Shown piece by piece: positions 7,956 to 15,967 of a stretch of DNA of 45,197 nucleotides; the stretch's first letter is position 1, and each line of letters begins with the position of its first letter. Source of the stretch: Lachnospiraceae bacterium. GTDB lineage: Bacteria; Bacillota; Clostridia; Lachnospirales; Lachnospiraceae. Location: NCBI GenBank assembly GCA_024684055.1, contig JAIKXN010000234.1, forward strand, positions 1-45,197, in the 5' to 3' direction. The position numbers were made by a program, and so were the translations under genes. The notes under the pieces are model-generated. The model saw only the letters and a list, made by a program, of their open reading frames with translations, searched no databases and was not told the origin of the DNA.

Positions 7956-9405
7956 TCTCAAATATCTCCTCTTTTGTTCTGCAGGGTACCTTAAAGCTTA
8001 CGGTCGTACCGTCTGCATTGCTTTCTATTTTTAATCCGTCCGAAACATTGTAATAAAGACGGATACGCATATTGACGTTGACCAATCCGAAACCGCCGCC
8101 ACCGCCCTCACTGACCGAAGGCTGGCCTATCTTCATTCTTTCATTAAGTTCACGAAGCTGTTCGCTGCTCATTCCGCAGCCGGTATCCTTTACCGAAAAT
8201 GACAGAAAACCGTCTTCCATTTTGGCGGATACTTTTATCGTACCGCCGCCTCTTTTTATCTTTATTCCGTGATAAAGAGCGTTTTCGATAAGGGGCTGAA
8301 GAAGAAGTTTTAAAATATAATACTCGCCTATTTCGTTGGGAATGTCGATCTCATATTTCATGATATCCCTGTATCTTGTCTGCTGAATAGTGAGATATCC
8401 TTCGATATGTTTCTTTTCCTGACTGATGGGAATCCAGTCAGCACCGGACGAAAGGCTGATTCTGAAAAAGTCGCTCAGTGCACTCGTTAACTGAATAACC
8501 TCATCCTTCTCTCCGGCTTCTGCTTTCCAGACAATGGCATCAAGTGTATTATAAAGGAAATGCGGATTGATCTGCGCCTGAAGAGTTCTGAGTTCCGCCT
8601 TTCTTAAATTCCTTGCGTCAAGCTCACTCTTTTTCATCATGGCTTCGAGGTGATCCGCCATGGTATTTACCTGCTTGGTAAGGTTTCTTAATTCCGTAAC
8701 ATCCGTATCATTTAATCTCGCATCAAGCGTTCCTTCAGCAAGAAGTTCCGCAACGTTCTCAAGTCTTTCAATCGGCTGCCTGATAAAAGCTGCCGTAGTC
8801 TTAACAGTCCTGTTTCTGAACCACAAAGACATAATAACGATCAGCACTTCCATTACGGCGGTAACGATGATAACGATACCGAGACTTACGCTCATTCTTG
8901 CCGTCGAATTGATTTCCTGAGCGATATAATCGTTTAACATGCTGTCAACAAGTGCGGCAACGTCTCTGACTTCGACAAGTACGGCTTCATTTTCGACTAC
9001 GGGAACTTCGTTGTATATATTATCCCTTATGCGGTCCACGTAGTTTTTAAGTGTTTCCATGGTTCGACCGGCAACCATCAAAGATAACTGATTTTCCTTC
9101 CCCGTTCTCTCCGTGATTGTTTCGATTGTCTCGTCTACTTCCTGAATCTTTACGTATATGTTGCTTTCGGGAAAAGTATCCCTGCCGCTGATAATATTCC
9201 ATGCAGCTTCCGGAATTTCAACCGCAACGACTGTTTTCAGATTGGTGATCGTTTCCATTCTCTGAATCGAGCTGTGGTATTTCCATGCATAAAAAAGCAT
9301 CAAAACCAGACTTATAATGATGGGGATAACGAGCATCAGCACAATTCTGTGGCTTAGATCGTTTATTTTTCCGAGAATGCTTTTTTCTTTTTTGATTCTT
9401 TCCAT
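7936..9405 (-). CDS. Sensor histidine kinase, YesM/LytS type
   Basis: This 489-residue membrane kinase has a membrane segment near residues 20-42, an extracellular sensor region to about 165, a second membrane segment near 170-195, and a HAMP-like linker. The His_kinase (PF06580) motif QINPHFLYNTLDAIVWK lies near residue 280, with the histidine in NPHF as the likely phosphorylated residue. The C-terminal ATPase domain shows LLLQPLIENALYHG (N box) and VKDTGCGMS plus a glycine-rich GGGGGFGLVNVNMR. It starts ten bases after the lipoprotein gene ends and overlaps the regulator gene, so the three form one operon. It probably reads ligand occupancy of that lipoprotein. Confidence 0.94.
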   Translation of the reverse strand: MERIKKEKSILGKINDLSHRIVLMLVIPIIISLVLMLFYAWKYHSSIQRMETITNLKTVVAVEIPEAAWNIISGRDTFPESNIYVKIQEVDETIETITERTGKENQLSLMVAGRTMETLKNYVDRIRDNIYNEVPVVENEAVLVEVRDVAALVDSMLNDYIAQEINSTARMSVSLGIVIIVTAVMEVLIVIMSLWFRNRTVKTTAAFIRQPIERLENVAELLAEGTLDARLNDTDVTELRNLTKQVNTMADHLEAMMKKSELDARNLRKAELRTLQAQINPHFLYNTLDAIVWKAEAGEKDEVIQLTSALSDFFRISLSSGADWIPISQEKKHIEGYLTIQQTRYRDIMKYEIDIPNEIGEYYILKLLLQPLIENALYHGIKIKRGGGTIKVSAKMEDGFLSFSVKDTGCGMSSEQLRELNERMKIGQPSVSEGGGGGFGLVNVNMRIRLYYNVSDGLKIESNADGTTVSFKVPCRTKEEIFENESISG

Positions 9406-9415
9406 TCGACTGTCC

Positions 9416-10444
9416 TCAATAGCCTCTCGGTTCTATTTTTGAAGTATCCTGTTCATCGCTGAACACTACTTCCATCGGATGAATAACCGGTTCAACTTTT
9501 TCTCCTGCTTTGAGTTTGATCGCCGTCTCCATAACTTCTTTTCCGAGTTTCGGAGTGCATTCAACCACGCAGTTTATCTTTCCTTCTTTTAAAACATCAA
9601 TGGCTTCCTGACCACCGTCAATGGATATGATTATAACATCCCTTCCCGGTACGTATCCCGCTTTTTCTATCTCGGGAAGTGCACCGAGGGTCATTTCGTC
9701 ATTGTGACTGTATACAACATCTATTTCATCTCCGTAGGTTTCCATGAGATATCTCATGCATTCTGCGCCGCGGCTTTTAAGGAAGTCGCCGTCAATACTT
9801 TCGAGTATGTGCATTCTTTCATCTTTGGCGATGGTATCGGCAAATCCCGCCTGACGCTGTCTCATGGGAGTGGAATTTTCGGTTCCGGTAATCTCTACGA
9901 TATTTACTTCCGTAAGTCCGATACGGTCCGCTTTTCTGATCAGATATTCAGCAGCCATTACACCTTCTTCGTAAAAGTCTGCACCGATAAGACAGGTAGT
10001 AAGACCTTCCGTTTCCGTACTTATGTCTCTGTCGACAAGAATAACGGGAATTCCGGCGTCCTTTGCTTCCATAAGAACATTGTCCCAGCCGTCTTCAACT
10101 ATAGGGGAAAAGGCAATAACATCAACTTTATATGCTATAAAACGTCTTATTGCATCAATCTGGTTTTCCTGTTTCTGATTTGCGTTTTCAAACATCAGAT
10201 TCACACCGTAATTCTCAGCCTGCTGCTCGATATCGGTGGTATTTCCGATTCGCCATGCGCTCTCGGAACCGATCTGACTGAACCCGAGAAGAATATCGGT
10301 ATCCTCTTTCTTATCGCCGGAATTAACGCAGCCCGCAATAAAAAAAGCCGCCAGTAATATGCTGAGGAAACCTGAAATTTTTCTTATTCTGTTTGATGTT
10401 CTTTTGCCGGTATCGGAATGATTTTTCCAGAGAAAATTTTTCAT
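9416..10444 (-). CDS. YtfQ-like sugar-binding lipoprotein linked to the sensor kinase
   Basis: This is a Peripla_BP_4 protein of about 342 residues. It keeps the motifs of E. coli YtfQ: GFSQIGSESAWR, then KQENQIDAIRRFIAYKVD, and DGWDNVLMEAKDAGIPVI followed by LVDRDI. The N-terminus is basic, then hydrophobic, ending in lipobox FIAGC, so it is probably anchored outside the membrane. No permease or ATPase gene follows; the next genes are the kinase and response regulator. Its likely job is to present the sugar to the kinase. ATG 10444 is preferred to ATG 10462 because the predicted promoter leaves almost no leader before 10462 and a G-rich stretch precedes 10444; this choice is uncertain. Confidence 0.87.
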   Translation of the reverse strand: MKNFLWKNHSDTGKRTSNRIRKISGFLSILLAAFFIAGCVNSGDKKEDTDILLGFSQIGSESAWRIGNTTDIEQQAENYGVNLMFENANQKQENQIDAIRRFIAYKVDVIAFSPIVEDGWDNVLMEAKDAGIPVILVDRDISTETEGLTTCLIGADFYEEGVMAAEYLIRKADRIGLTEVNIVEITGTENSTPMRQRQAGFADTIAKDERMHILESIDGDFLKSRGAECMRYLMETYGDEIDVVYSHNDEMTLGALPEIEKAGYVPGRDVIIISIDGGQEAIDVLKEGKINCVVECTPKLGKEVMETAIKLKAGEKVEPVIHPMEVVFSDEQDTSKIEPRGY

Positions 10445-10471
10445 AAATAACCACGCCCCCATGTTGTTAAT

Positions 10472-10500
10472 ATTATTGCAATATTTAAATAAAAATTCAA
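10472..10500 (-). promoter_or_regulatory. Likely promoter of the lipoprotein-kinase-regulator operon
   Basis: The minus strand has TTGAAT (10495-10500), a 17-base spacer and AATAAT (10472-10477). Transcription would start about 20 bases before the ATG at 10444. Confidence 0.45.
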
Positions 10501-10523
10501 GTCGAAGAAAAAACTGAAGAAAA

Positions 10524-10580
10524 ATGGATGATAAACAGTTAGGAATTCTTGAAAATATAGCTGAACAACTTACAAAATAA
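10524..10580 (+). other. 18-codon open frame directly before a hairpin, plus strand
   Basis: An ATG opens an 18-codon frame (MDDKQLGILENIAEQLTK) ending in TAA one base before the terminator hairpin at 10582. It reads like a natural helical protein end but has no clear ribosome binding site. It could be a small peptide gene, the tail of a lost gene, or chance. Confidence 0.25.
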
Positions 10581-10581
10581 C

Positions 10582-10612
10582 AAAAAGGTAATCCGTAAAG
10601 GATTACCTTTTT
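10582..10612 (-). terminator. Terminator after the XRE-PurM gene, probably bidirectional
   Basis: AAAAAGGTAATCC and GGATTACCTTTTT form a near-perfect stem around a loop of about four bases. Because A and T runs flank both sides, it can end transcription in both directions. It lies about 30 bases after the XRE-PurM stop codon. Confidence 0.85.
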
Positions 10613-10639
10613 AATTACTAAAACTCAGTAAATATATTT

Positions 10640-11890
10640 CTATAACCAATTAAGTCTCTTCTCAAACTCAACCTTGTTTTCGCCTTTTTCCATAACTCCG
10701 ATTTCATAGCAGTCATAAAACTTACCGATGTGTTTCATGACTTCTTTCTTGTCTTTCTGCGAAGTAACAACTATGAATCCGACACCGCAGTTGAATGTGC
10801 GAAGCATTTCTTTGTCGCTGACGTTTCCGGTGTTACGGATGTATTTGAAAATGTTCAAAAGTTTAATTTTAGAAAGATCGATTTTAGCACTTAATCCGTC
10901 GGGAATAACTCTGCAAAGATTACCTTCTATACCGCCGCCCGTGATGTGTGCCATTCCGTGAAGCACTTCTTTTTTAAACAAATCTTTGATGGATTTATAG
11001 TAAGGCGTGTGCGGCTTCATTATCTGCTCTATAAATGTAATTCCATCGATTTTATCAAGTTTGATCTGCGGATTTTTATCCATAAGAAGTCTGACAAGCG
11101 AGTAGCCGTTTGTATGAAGGCCATTGGATGCTATGGCGAGAACCGCATCGCCTTCTTCTATTGCTGAACCGTCAATTACCTTTTCTCTTTCAACAATACC
11201 TGCAATGCTTGAAGTAAGAACGTAAACACCGGAATCAACTACGAGAGGCTGGATTGAAGTTTCGCCTCCGACAAGCGAACATTCGTTTTCTCTGCATGCA
11301 TCAGACACGCCTTTTACAAGGGTTTTAATCGTATCTTTTTCAGCGTTTCCGCAAACGATTGTATCGAGAACCGCAAGAGGTTTTGCACCCATAACAACCA
11401 CGTCATTTACAAGATGATTAATCATGTCATGGCAGATGGATTCGGTATATCCGTATTCGATTGCAAGCTTCTGTTTAGAGCCGGGTTCTTCGGATTTAAG
11501 AGCAAGAACAGGATTCTCAATTTCAGGAAATTTAATATCATATAAAGAAGCAAACGGTCCGAGTCCGTTTAAAACTCTTTTGTCTTTGGTTTCAAGACTT
11601 TTGGCCATTTCTTTTTTGATAGTATCGGTATATGCAATATCTATTCCGGCCTTGCTGTATGATAAACCGTCAGCTTCCTTCTCACTGCCTTCGAGAATCT
11701 CATCAACCGTTACATCAAGAACAGTGGCCAGATCTTTGATGATTTCGATGTTAGGAAATGTTGTTCCGTTTTCCCATTTCGAAATGGCCTGAAAAGACAC
11801 ATTCAGTTTCTCTGCAAACTGCTGCTGAGTCAAACCCATGCCCTTGCGCTTTTCCCTTATGAACTTTCCGACTTTAATACTGTCAAGCAT
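10640..11890 (-). CDS. XRE helix-turn-helix / PurM-like (AIR synthase family) fusion protein
   Basis: This 416-residue protein joins two domains. Residues 5-65 are a Cro/C1-type helix-turn-helix (LTQQQFAEKLNVSFQAISKW). Residues 77-416 are a full-length PurM-like domain: SYSKAGIDI, VNDVVVMGAKPL (161-172), SLVGGETSIQP, GLHTNGYSLVR (257-267), AHITGGGIEGN (314-324) and RTFNCGVGFIV. PurM makes aminoimidazole ribotide in purine synthesis. The usual DGVGTK motif reads EEPGSK (134-139), and GGETAEMPG is also changed, so catalysis may be weakened or lost. A regulator that senses a purine-like ligand or ATP is one reading; an active PurM with an added DNA-binding domain is another. CGGAGG precedes the ATG. 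No purine genes are nearby. Confidence 0.88.
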   Translation of the reverse strand: MLDSIKVGKFIREKRKGMGLTQQQFAEKLNVSFQAISKWENGTTFPNIEIIKDLATVLDVTVDEILEGSEKEADGLSYSKAGIDIAYTDTIKKEMAKSLETKDKRVLNGLGPFASLYDIKFPEIENPVLALKSEEPGSKQKLAIEYGYTESICHDMINHLVNDVVVMGAKPLAVLDTIVCGNAEKDTIKTLVKGVSDACRENECSLVGGETSIQPLVVDSGVYVLTSSIAGIVEREKVIDGSAIEEGDAVLAIASNGLHTNGYSLVRLLMDKNPQIKLDKIDGITFIEQIMKPHTPYYKSIKDLFKKEVLHGMAHITGGGIEGNLCRVIPDGLSAKIDLSKIKLLNIFKYIRNTGNVSDKEMLRTFNCGVGFIVVTSQKDKKEVMKHIGKFYDCYEIGVMEKGENKVEFEKRLNWL

Positions 11891-11970
11891 TTTGAAAACC
11901 TCCGATATATTTTTGACGAAGTGTTTTTCAGTTGTATTTTTCCTGCCGCTTTGTTTCCTTCGTTGTCTTC

Positions 11971-12000
11971 ATATTAGCAAGAGTTTTCGTCTTCAAACAA
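11971..12000 (-). promoter_or_regulatory. Likely extended -10 promoter of the XRE-PurM gene
   Basis: On the minus strand TTGTTT (11995-12000) and TAATAT (11971-11976) are 18 bases apart. TGC directly before TAATAT gives an extended -10. The predicted leader is about 75 bases. Confidence 0.45.
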
Positions 12001-12029
12001 TAACTCTCTCGGTGAATATGAAGCAGGAA

Positions 12030-12046
12030 TTCAACCTGTGGTTGAA
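12030..12046. promoter_or_regulatory. Perfect palindrome upstream of the XRE-PurM promoter
   Basis: TTCAACC and GGTTGAA flank the three bases TGT. The site lies about 30 bases upstream of the predicted -35 of the XRE-PurM gene, where an operator or activator site could sit. On the plus strand a partly overlapping CAACCT/AGGTTG stem is followed by six T, so a weak plus-strand terminator is the alternative reading. Confidence 0.4.
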
Positions 12047-12116
12047 GGTTGTTTTTTAATTTTCAATAAAATATATGAAACTTTTACCGCGTTTTTTCTA
12101 ATAGTCAGGCTTCGTT

Positions 12117-12335
12117 TTAAATAAAGAGATGAACAATTACCACTATCACTCCAACAGCAAAAACCGCGATTCCACAGTTTCTGAATACTACAAAGCGCGT
12201 GTAAACTTTATGATAAAATTCATTCGGCGCATCATTTGTCGAGCGGTGCATCATGTAATTTAATCCGCTTAGTGCGAACATAATCACTGCTGCCAGAATC
12301 AAAACAACGCCCAAAATCAAAAGAATAGTTCTCAT
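12117..12335 (-). CDS. Small two-segment membrane protein, unknown function
   Basis: I do not recognise a named family. The 72-residue protein has a hydrophobic segment at residues 2-28 (LLILGVVLILAAVIMFAL), a polar middle with MHRSTNDAPNEFYHKVYTRF, and a second hydrophobic segment from about residue 52 to the end. Both ends could be outside or inside. It stands alone between the XRE-PurM gene and a small unknown gene, with a weak AGG-type ribosome binding site before the ATG. Nothing in the neighbourhood suggests a role. Confidence 0.6.
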   Translation of the reverse strand: MRTILLILGVVLILAAVIMFALSGLNYMMHRSTNDAPNEFYHKVYTRFVVFRNCGIAVFAVGVIVVIVHLFI

Positions 12336-12528
12336 TTTTCAACCTGTATTTTAACTGTTTTACCAGTTGCTTGTATCTTCTTGTTGTTTGTTTCTTCCGG
12401 TTATTTATTCCGTCAGTTAACTTGTAGGATTAAACAATCTATTAAATTATAATGTATTATAGTTTTCATTTCTACAATATAATCATGCCTTACTTATTCC
12501 ATATTAATATTAATATAAATCAACCGTT

Positions 12529-12807
12529 TTAATATCCAAGTTTTTCTTTCAAACTAATAATCATTTTGCGTAAATCCTTAGTGTTTAACACGTGCCTTCC
12601 GGTTTCAAATGTCCATATAAGAGAATCTCCCTGATATATTCCATTTTCTTCATATTTTCTTATTTTTGAAAAAGCAAGTAATGCATTTTGTTTGTTTTTG
12701 AAGTTATTTTTTCGTGTCACAAACATATAAAAGCAAACAAATTCCGAATTTGCGCTTATTTGTTTGCTTTTTTCCCATTTATCTTTACGAAATAGAGTTT
12801 TAATCAA
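12529..12807 (-). CDS. Small hypothetical protein downstream of comEC
   Basis: This is an unrecognised 92-residue basic protein. The only upstream start is a TTG that overlaps the last eight bases of comEC, so it would be read by coupling to comEC; the first in-frame ATG lies only near residue 28. It is rich in Lys, Asn and Phe (RKNNFKNKQNALLAFSKIR) and ends KDLRKMIISLKEKLGY. There is no signal peptide or membrane segment. Base composition is more A/T-rich than neighbouring genes, which may indicate recent acquisition or low expression. The next 190 bases to the small membrane protein gene hold only A/T-rich sequence without a clear signal. Confidence 0.5.
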   Translation of the reverse strand: MIKTLFRKDKWEKSKQISANSEFVCFYMFVTRKNNFKNKQNALLAFSKIRKYEENGIYQGDSLIWTFETGRHVLNTKDLRKMIISLKEKLGY

Positions 12808-15346
12808 GTTTAATTCTTATTGCCCCGCTCTGATCTGTTCGCATTATACAAGTTGATATATCTTCAAGATTCTCAATTGTCTCCTCATGGGGATGTCCGT
12901 ATCGGTTTTCAAATCCACAGGAAATTACTGACATGTAAGGATTCACTCGCCTTAAGAATTCCATATTGTTTGTATTCTTGCAGGAACCGTGATGAGCAGC
13001 CTGTAAAATATCTATTCTGTCTATATTGTTTTCATCAAAAAATTCAATTACTTTTTCTTCCGCATGAATATCAGCATCTCCCATAAATAGAATTCTGAAC
13101 CCTTCTGCTTCCAAAAGAACAACCTGCGAGGCCGCATTGGAATCTGAAGAATCAAAATCACTTTCAGGAAATAAAACAGTGAATTTCAAATCTTTATCAG
13201 ATGTATAGAATTCATTTCCTATTTGTGTATGGATAACTTCCATTTCTGCTTTGGATGCTTCTTCTGTAATTGAATTAAATTTATCTTTCAACGCATATGG
13301 GACGATTATCTGAGTTTTATTTTTTAAATTTTTATTAGAATCATCCTCTCTTTTATGTGGATTATTCTTCGCATTGAAATATGATAATTTGTTTTCAGTT
13401 TTTATTTCATTCGCTTCTATAAATTCTTTTATACCGCTTGTGTGGTCCGCATCGTCATGTGATATAAACCATGCATTAGGACAATCGATAGCATAATAAT
13501 TCATATATGGTTCTATCACATATTCGTAAATGTTTTTCTCACTTGTCGAACCTCCATCATAGAAATATACCTGTCCGTTAAATTGGACACATGCACAAAG
13601 TCCCTGACCGACATCAAGGAATTCTATGCGGTTGTCCCGCTTATAAAACGTTAAAGTTATTACGTTAATAACAAGTAATGAATATCCGATTGCAAGCGAA
13701 CTATTTTTCTTTTTCCTGATATTTCTTTTCATTGATGAGGCGTTGTAAAAAGGATGATGTCTCTGATAATTGTTCAGTTTCTTATACTCTCGCCATGAAT
13801 TCAGTTTTATCTTCCAGATCAAAACGCATATCAGAATAAGAATTACTTCATAAATAATGCACCTCACCATGTTCCTATGACCGGTTATCACAATCGCTTT
13901 GGGAAGGCTTAATTCAAGTTTCATAAGCCATTCATAAACTCTTAACATCAGCTGAATTAAAAGAGCAAACACGTTAATAATTCCAAGTCCGAAAGTTTCT
14001 ATTATTATCTCAAAGAAAAGACAGCAAAGTCCCAGTCCAAGCAATGCCGTCATGCCGGCAACAAGAAGGATATTCAGAATCGAGGAATAAATCGGAATCT
14101 TATAATATGTATTCATAAGAACGGGAAGTATCATAAGACTTACAGATACACTCATACCGACAGAAGCAGCAATCTTGCTCTGATTCTTCCCAACGGTTTT
14201 GAAAATCGGTACGACAATTGCAATTGAGATGATTGCAAGATAAGACAATAAAAAACCTGTCTCGAGCATAGCACGAGGTTTGAAAATAAGCGTAATGAGT
14301 GCAGCAAAAGCTGCTGCCGTCAGGGTATCGTATGATTTACCAAGCATTTTTCCGATCATTAAAATCGTAAACATGATTATTGCCCTGAGAGCTGAAGAAG
14401 TAAAACCGATTATATAACCATAGGCAAAAAGGAAAACAATCGTAATTATATAATCGGCATTGAGCTTAATCGGTGTCTTTTTCAGAACAAATAACAGCAG
14501 AGAAGCAAACATAGTGATGTGAAGGCCGCTAATTGCGAGCAGGTGGCTCGCTCCCGCATCTTTATACAAATCCTTCACTTCACTGTCTATACCCGTCTTA
14601 TCAGCGATTAAAACCGCTTTCATGATGCCTGCGTCTTTTTCGCCGAGTGCATTATCAAGATATGCCGAAACCTTTTGGCGTATTTCATAAGTTATTTCAG
14701 CTATGTTAATCCTTCCGCCTGAAACAGATAAAATTTCACATTTGTTCATGGAATATATATAGCCCTTTGAAATGTAGTATTTTCTGGCATCAAATTCTCC
14801 CGGATTGTGAGCATTTTCAAATACAGAAAGTTTGCCTTTTACTCTGATTTTAGAACCGATAGAAAGTGTGGACTTATTTTCTTTATCAGAATCAATTAAG
14901 ACATCAAAAATCGAATTTTTATCGAAATAACATATACATCCGGCATTCTTCAAAATGAAATAACGGTCTCTTATTTCATCATCAGTGATTATATTCTTCA
15001 AAGTCTGATTTTCATACAAACCTTTATCCGAATTTCTATTTATACCGGAATTTGTACCTTTATCCGAATTTGTATCTTTATCTTTGTTGGAATCCTCATC
15101 AGTTTCTGTATCCCAAATCTGTATTTCCTTCAGATACACATACACCTTATCGTTTTTGTATTCGATATTCTTGACATATCCCGATATTTCACATTCTTTC
15201 GCAGACATTCTCGGTATATCCATGTTTTGAACGTAAATGTTCATAAAGAGCATGACGGAACCGGTAAGAACGAGAGCAAACCACATAAGCGGTCTTTTGA
15301 ATTTAATTAAGGCAAACATACGGTTTGATTTTGTCAAAGGTTGCAT
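12800..15346 (-). CDS. comEC: ComEC/Rec2 DNA uptake channel protein
   Basis: This 848-residue protein matches the competence channel that moves single-stranded DNA across the membrane. The N-terminal part has two hydrophobic segments and a DUF4131-like beta region (to about 215). The Competence domain spans about 225-490 with LLAISGLHITMFASLLLF and SALRAIIMFTILMIGKMLGK. A metallo-beta-lactamase-like domain fills about 580-848: DVGQGLCACV, metal motif HDDADH near 630, LFMGDAD and AAHHGS. The residues needed for metal binding appear intact. A low-complexity Asp/Asn/Lys/Ser stretch near residues 80-110 interrupts the N-terminal domain. Its start overlaps the end of comEA by 44 bases, the usual comEA-comEC order. 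Confidence 0.94.
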   Translation of the reverse strand: MQPLTKSNRMFALIKFKRPLMWFALVLTGSVMLFMNIYVQNMDIPRMSAKECEISGYVKNIEYKNDKVYVYLKEIQIWDTETDEDSNKDKDTNSDKGTNSGINRNSDKGLYENQTLKNIITDDEIRDRYFILKNAGCICYFDKNSIFDVLIDSDKENKSTLSIGSKIRVKGKLSVFENAHNPGEFDARKYYISKGYIYSMNKCEILSVSGGRINIAEITYEIRQKVSAYLDNALGEKDAGIMKAVLIADKTGIDSEVKDLYKDAGASHLLAISGLHITMFASLLLFVLKKTPIKLNADYIITIVFLFAYGYIIGFTSSALRAIIMFTILMIGKMLGKSYDTLTAAAFAALITLIFKPRAMLETGFLLSYLAIISIAIVVPIFKTVGKNQSKIAASVGMSVSVSLMILPVLMNTYYKIPIYSSILNILLVAGMTALLGLGLCCLFFEIIIETFGLGIINVFALLIQLMLRVYEWLMKLELSLPKAIVITGHRNMVRCIIYEVILILICVLIWKIKLNSWREYKKLNNYQRHHPFYNASSMKRNIRKKKNSSLAIGYSLLVINVITLTFYKRDNRIEFLDVGQGLCACVQFNGQVYFYDGGSTSEKNIYEYVIEPYMNYYAIDCPNAWFISHDDADHTSGIKEFIEANEIKTENKLSYFNAKNNPHKREDDSNKNLKNKTQIIVPYALKDKFNSITEEASKAEMEVIHTQIGNEFYTSDKDLKFTVLFPESDFDSSDSNAASQVVLLEAEGFRILFMGDADIHAEEKVIEFFDENNIDRIDILQAAHHGSCKNTNNMEFLRRVNPYMSVISCGFENRYGHPHEETIENLEDISTCIMRTDQSGAIRIKLD
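15021..15092. repeat. Imperfect 18-base repeats inside comEC
   Basis: Units like CCGAATTTGTATCTTTAT recur about every 18 bases, with CCTTTATCCGAATTT present at 15021 and again at 15057. They encode the repetitive NKDKDTNSDKGTNSG-type stretch near residues 85-110 of ComEC. The period is a multiple of three, so copy changes would keep the reading frame. Confidence 0.6.
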
Positions 15347-15929
15347 TCTTGATACCGCTTATTTCTTTAAGTTCTTCGATATCGCTAAAGCCGCCTTTGC
15401 TTTCCCTGTATTCGATGATTGCTTTTGCTCTCGATTCTCCGATCCCGGGAATCGTGCAGAGTTCTTCGATGGATGCTTTGTTGAGGTCTATAAGTTTGTT
15501 CTCACCGAAATTCAGATTTTCGCCGATATAGGGAATCCTTACCTGCATTCCGTCTTTTGCTTCTACTGCAATATTGACCGCATCCATATCTGCTTCTTCG
15601 TCATATCCGCCCGCCTTATCAAGTATTTCAAATAATCTGTCTCCTTCGCAAAACTCATAGATCCCGGGATTTTGGACTGCACCGCAGATATGGACATAAC
15701 CAGCTCTTTGTCTTTTTTCTTCTCCTTCTTTCTCCTTATCTGTTTCGATCCCTAAATTTTCGGCATCAGAAAAAGATACTCCTTCGTCAGGGGCATTTTG
15801 TGTTTCGCTGTATTCAGTTGTATTTTGCTGATTGTTTTCCGAGAACTCGGATAGAGTAAGTCCGTCTTTGGCGCATGCGCTCAAAGACAGACTCAGTATC
15901 GTAATTAAAACGACATTTTTTATTTTCAT
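15303..15929 (-). CDS. comEA: ComEA-type DNA receptor lipoprotein (SLBB plus helix-hairpin-helix)
   Basis: This 208-residue protein is the DNA-binding receptor that works with ComEC. Residues 1-19 are a signal with lipobox LSAC, so it seems to be anchored by lipid instead of a membrane helix. An acidic, polar linker runs to about residue 75. An SLBB domain follows (VHICGAVQNPGIYEFCEG to MQVRIPYIGE), then two helix-hairpin-helix motifs: IDLNKASIEELCTIPGIGES, then DIEELKEISGIKNATFDKIK near the end. The length is usual for the family. It is the first gene of the comEA-comEC unit; the preceding 220 bases hold tandem repeats and no clear terminator. Confidence 0.93.
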   Translation of the reverse strand: MKIKNVVLITILSLSLSACAKDGLTLSEFSENNQQNTTEYSETQNAPDEGVSFSDAENLGIETDKEKEGEEKRQRAGYVHICGAVQNPGIYEFCEGDRLFEILDKAGGYDEEADMDAVNIAVEAKDGMQVRIPYIGENLNFGENKLIDLNKASIEELCTIPGIGESRAKAIIEYRESKGGFSDIEELKEISGIKNATFDKIKPYVCLN

Positions 15930-15967
15930 AAGTCAAACCCTTCTACCCTCGAGCCGACTTATTCTGC

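Noticed and set aside
9704-10357. 217-codon plus-strand open frame
   Set aside because: It is antisense to the YtfQ-like lipoprotein gene, has no ribosome site, and its translation has no family-like motifs.
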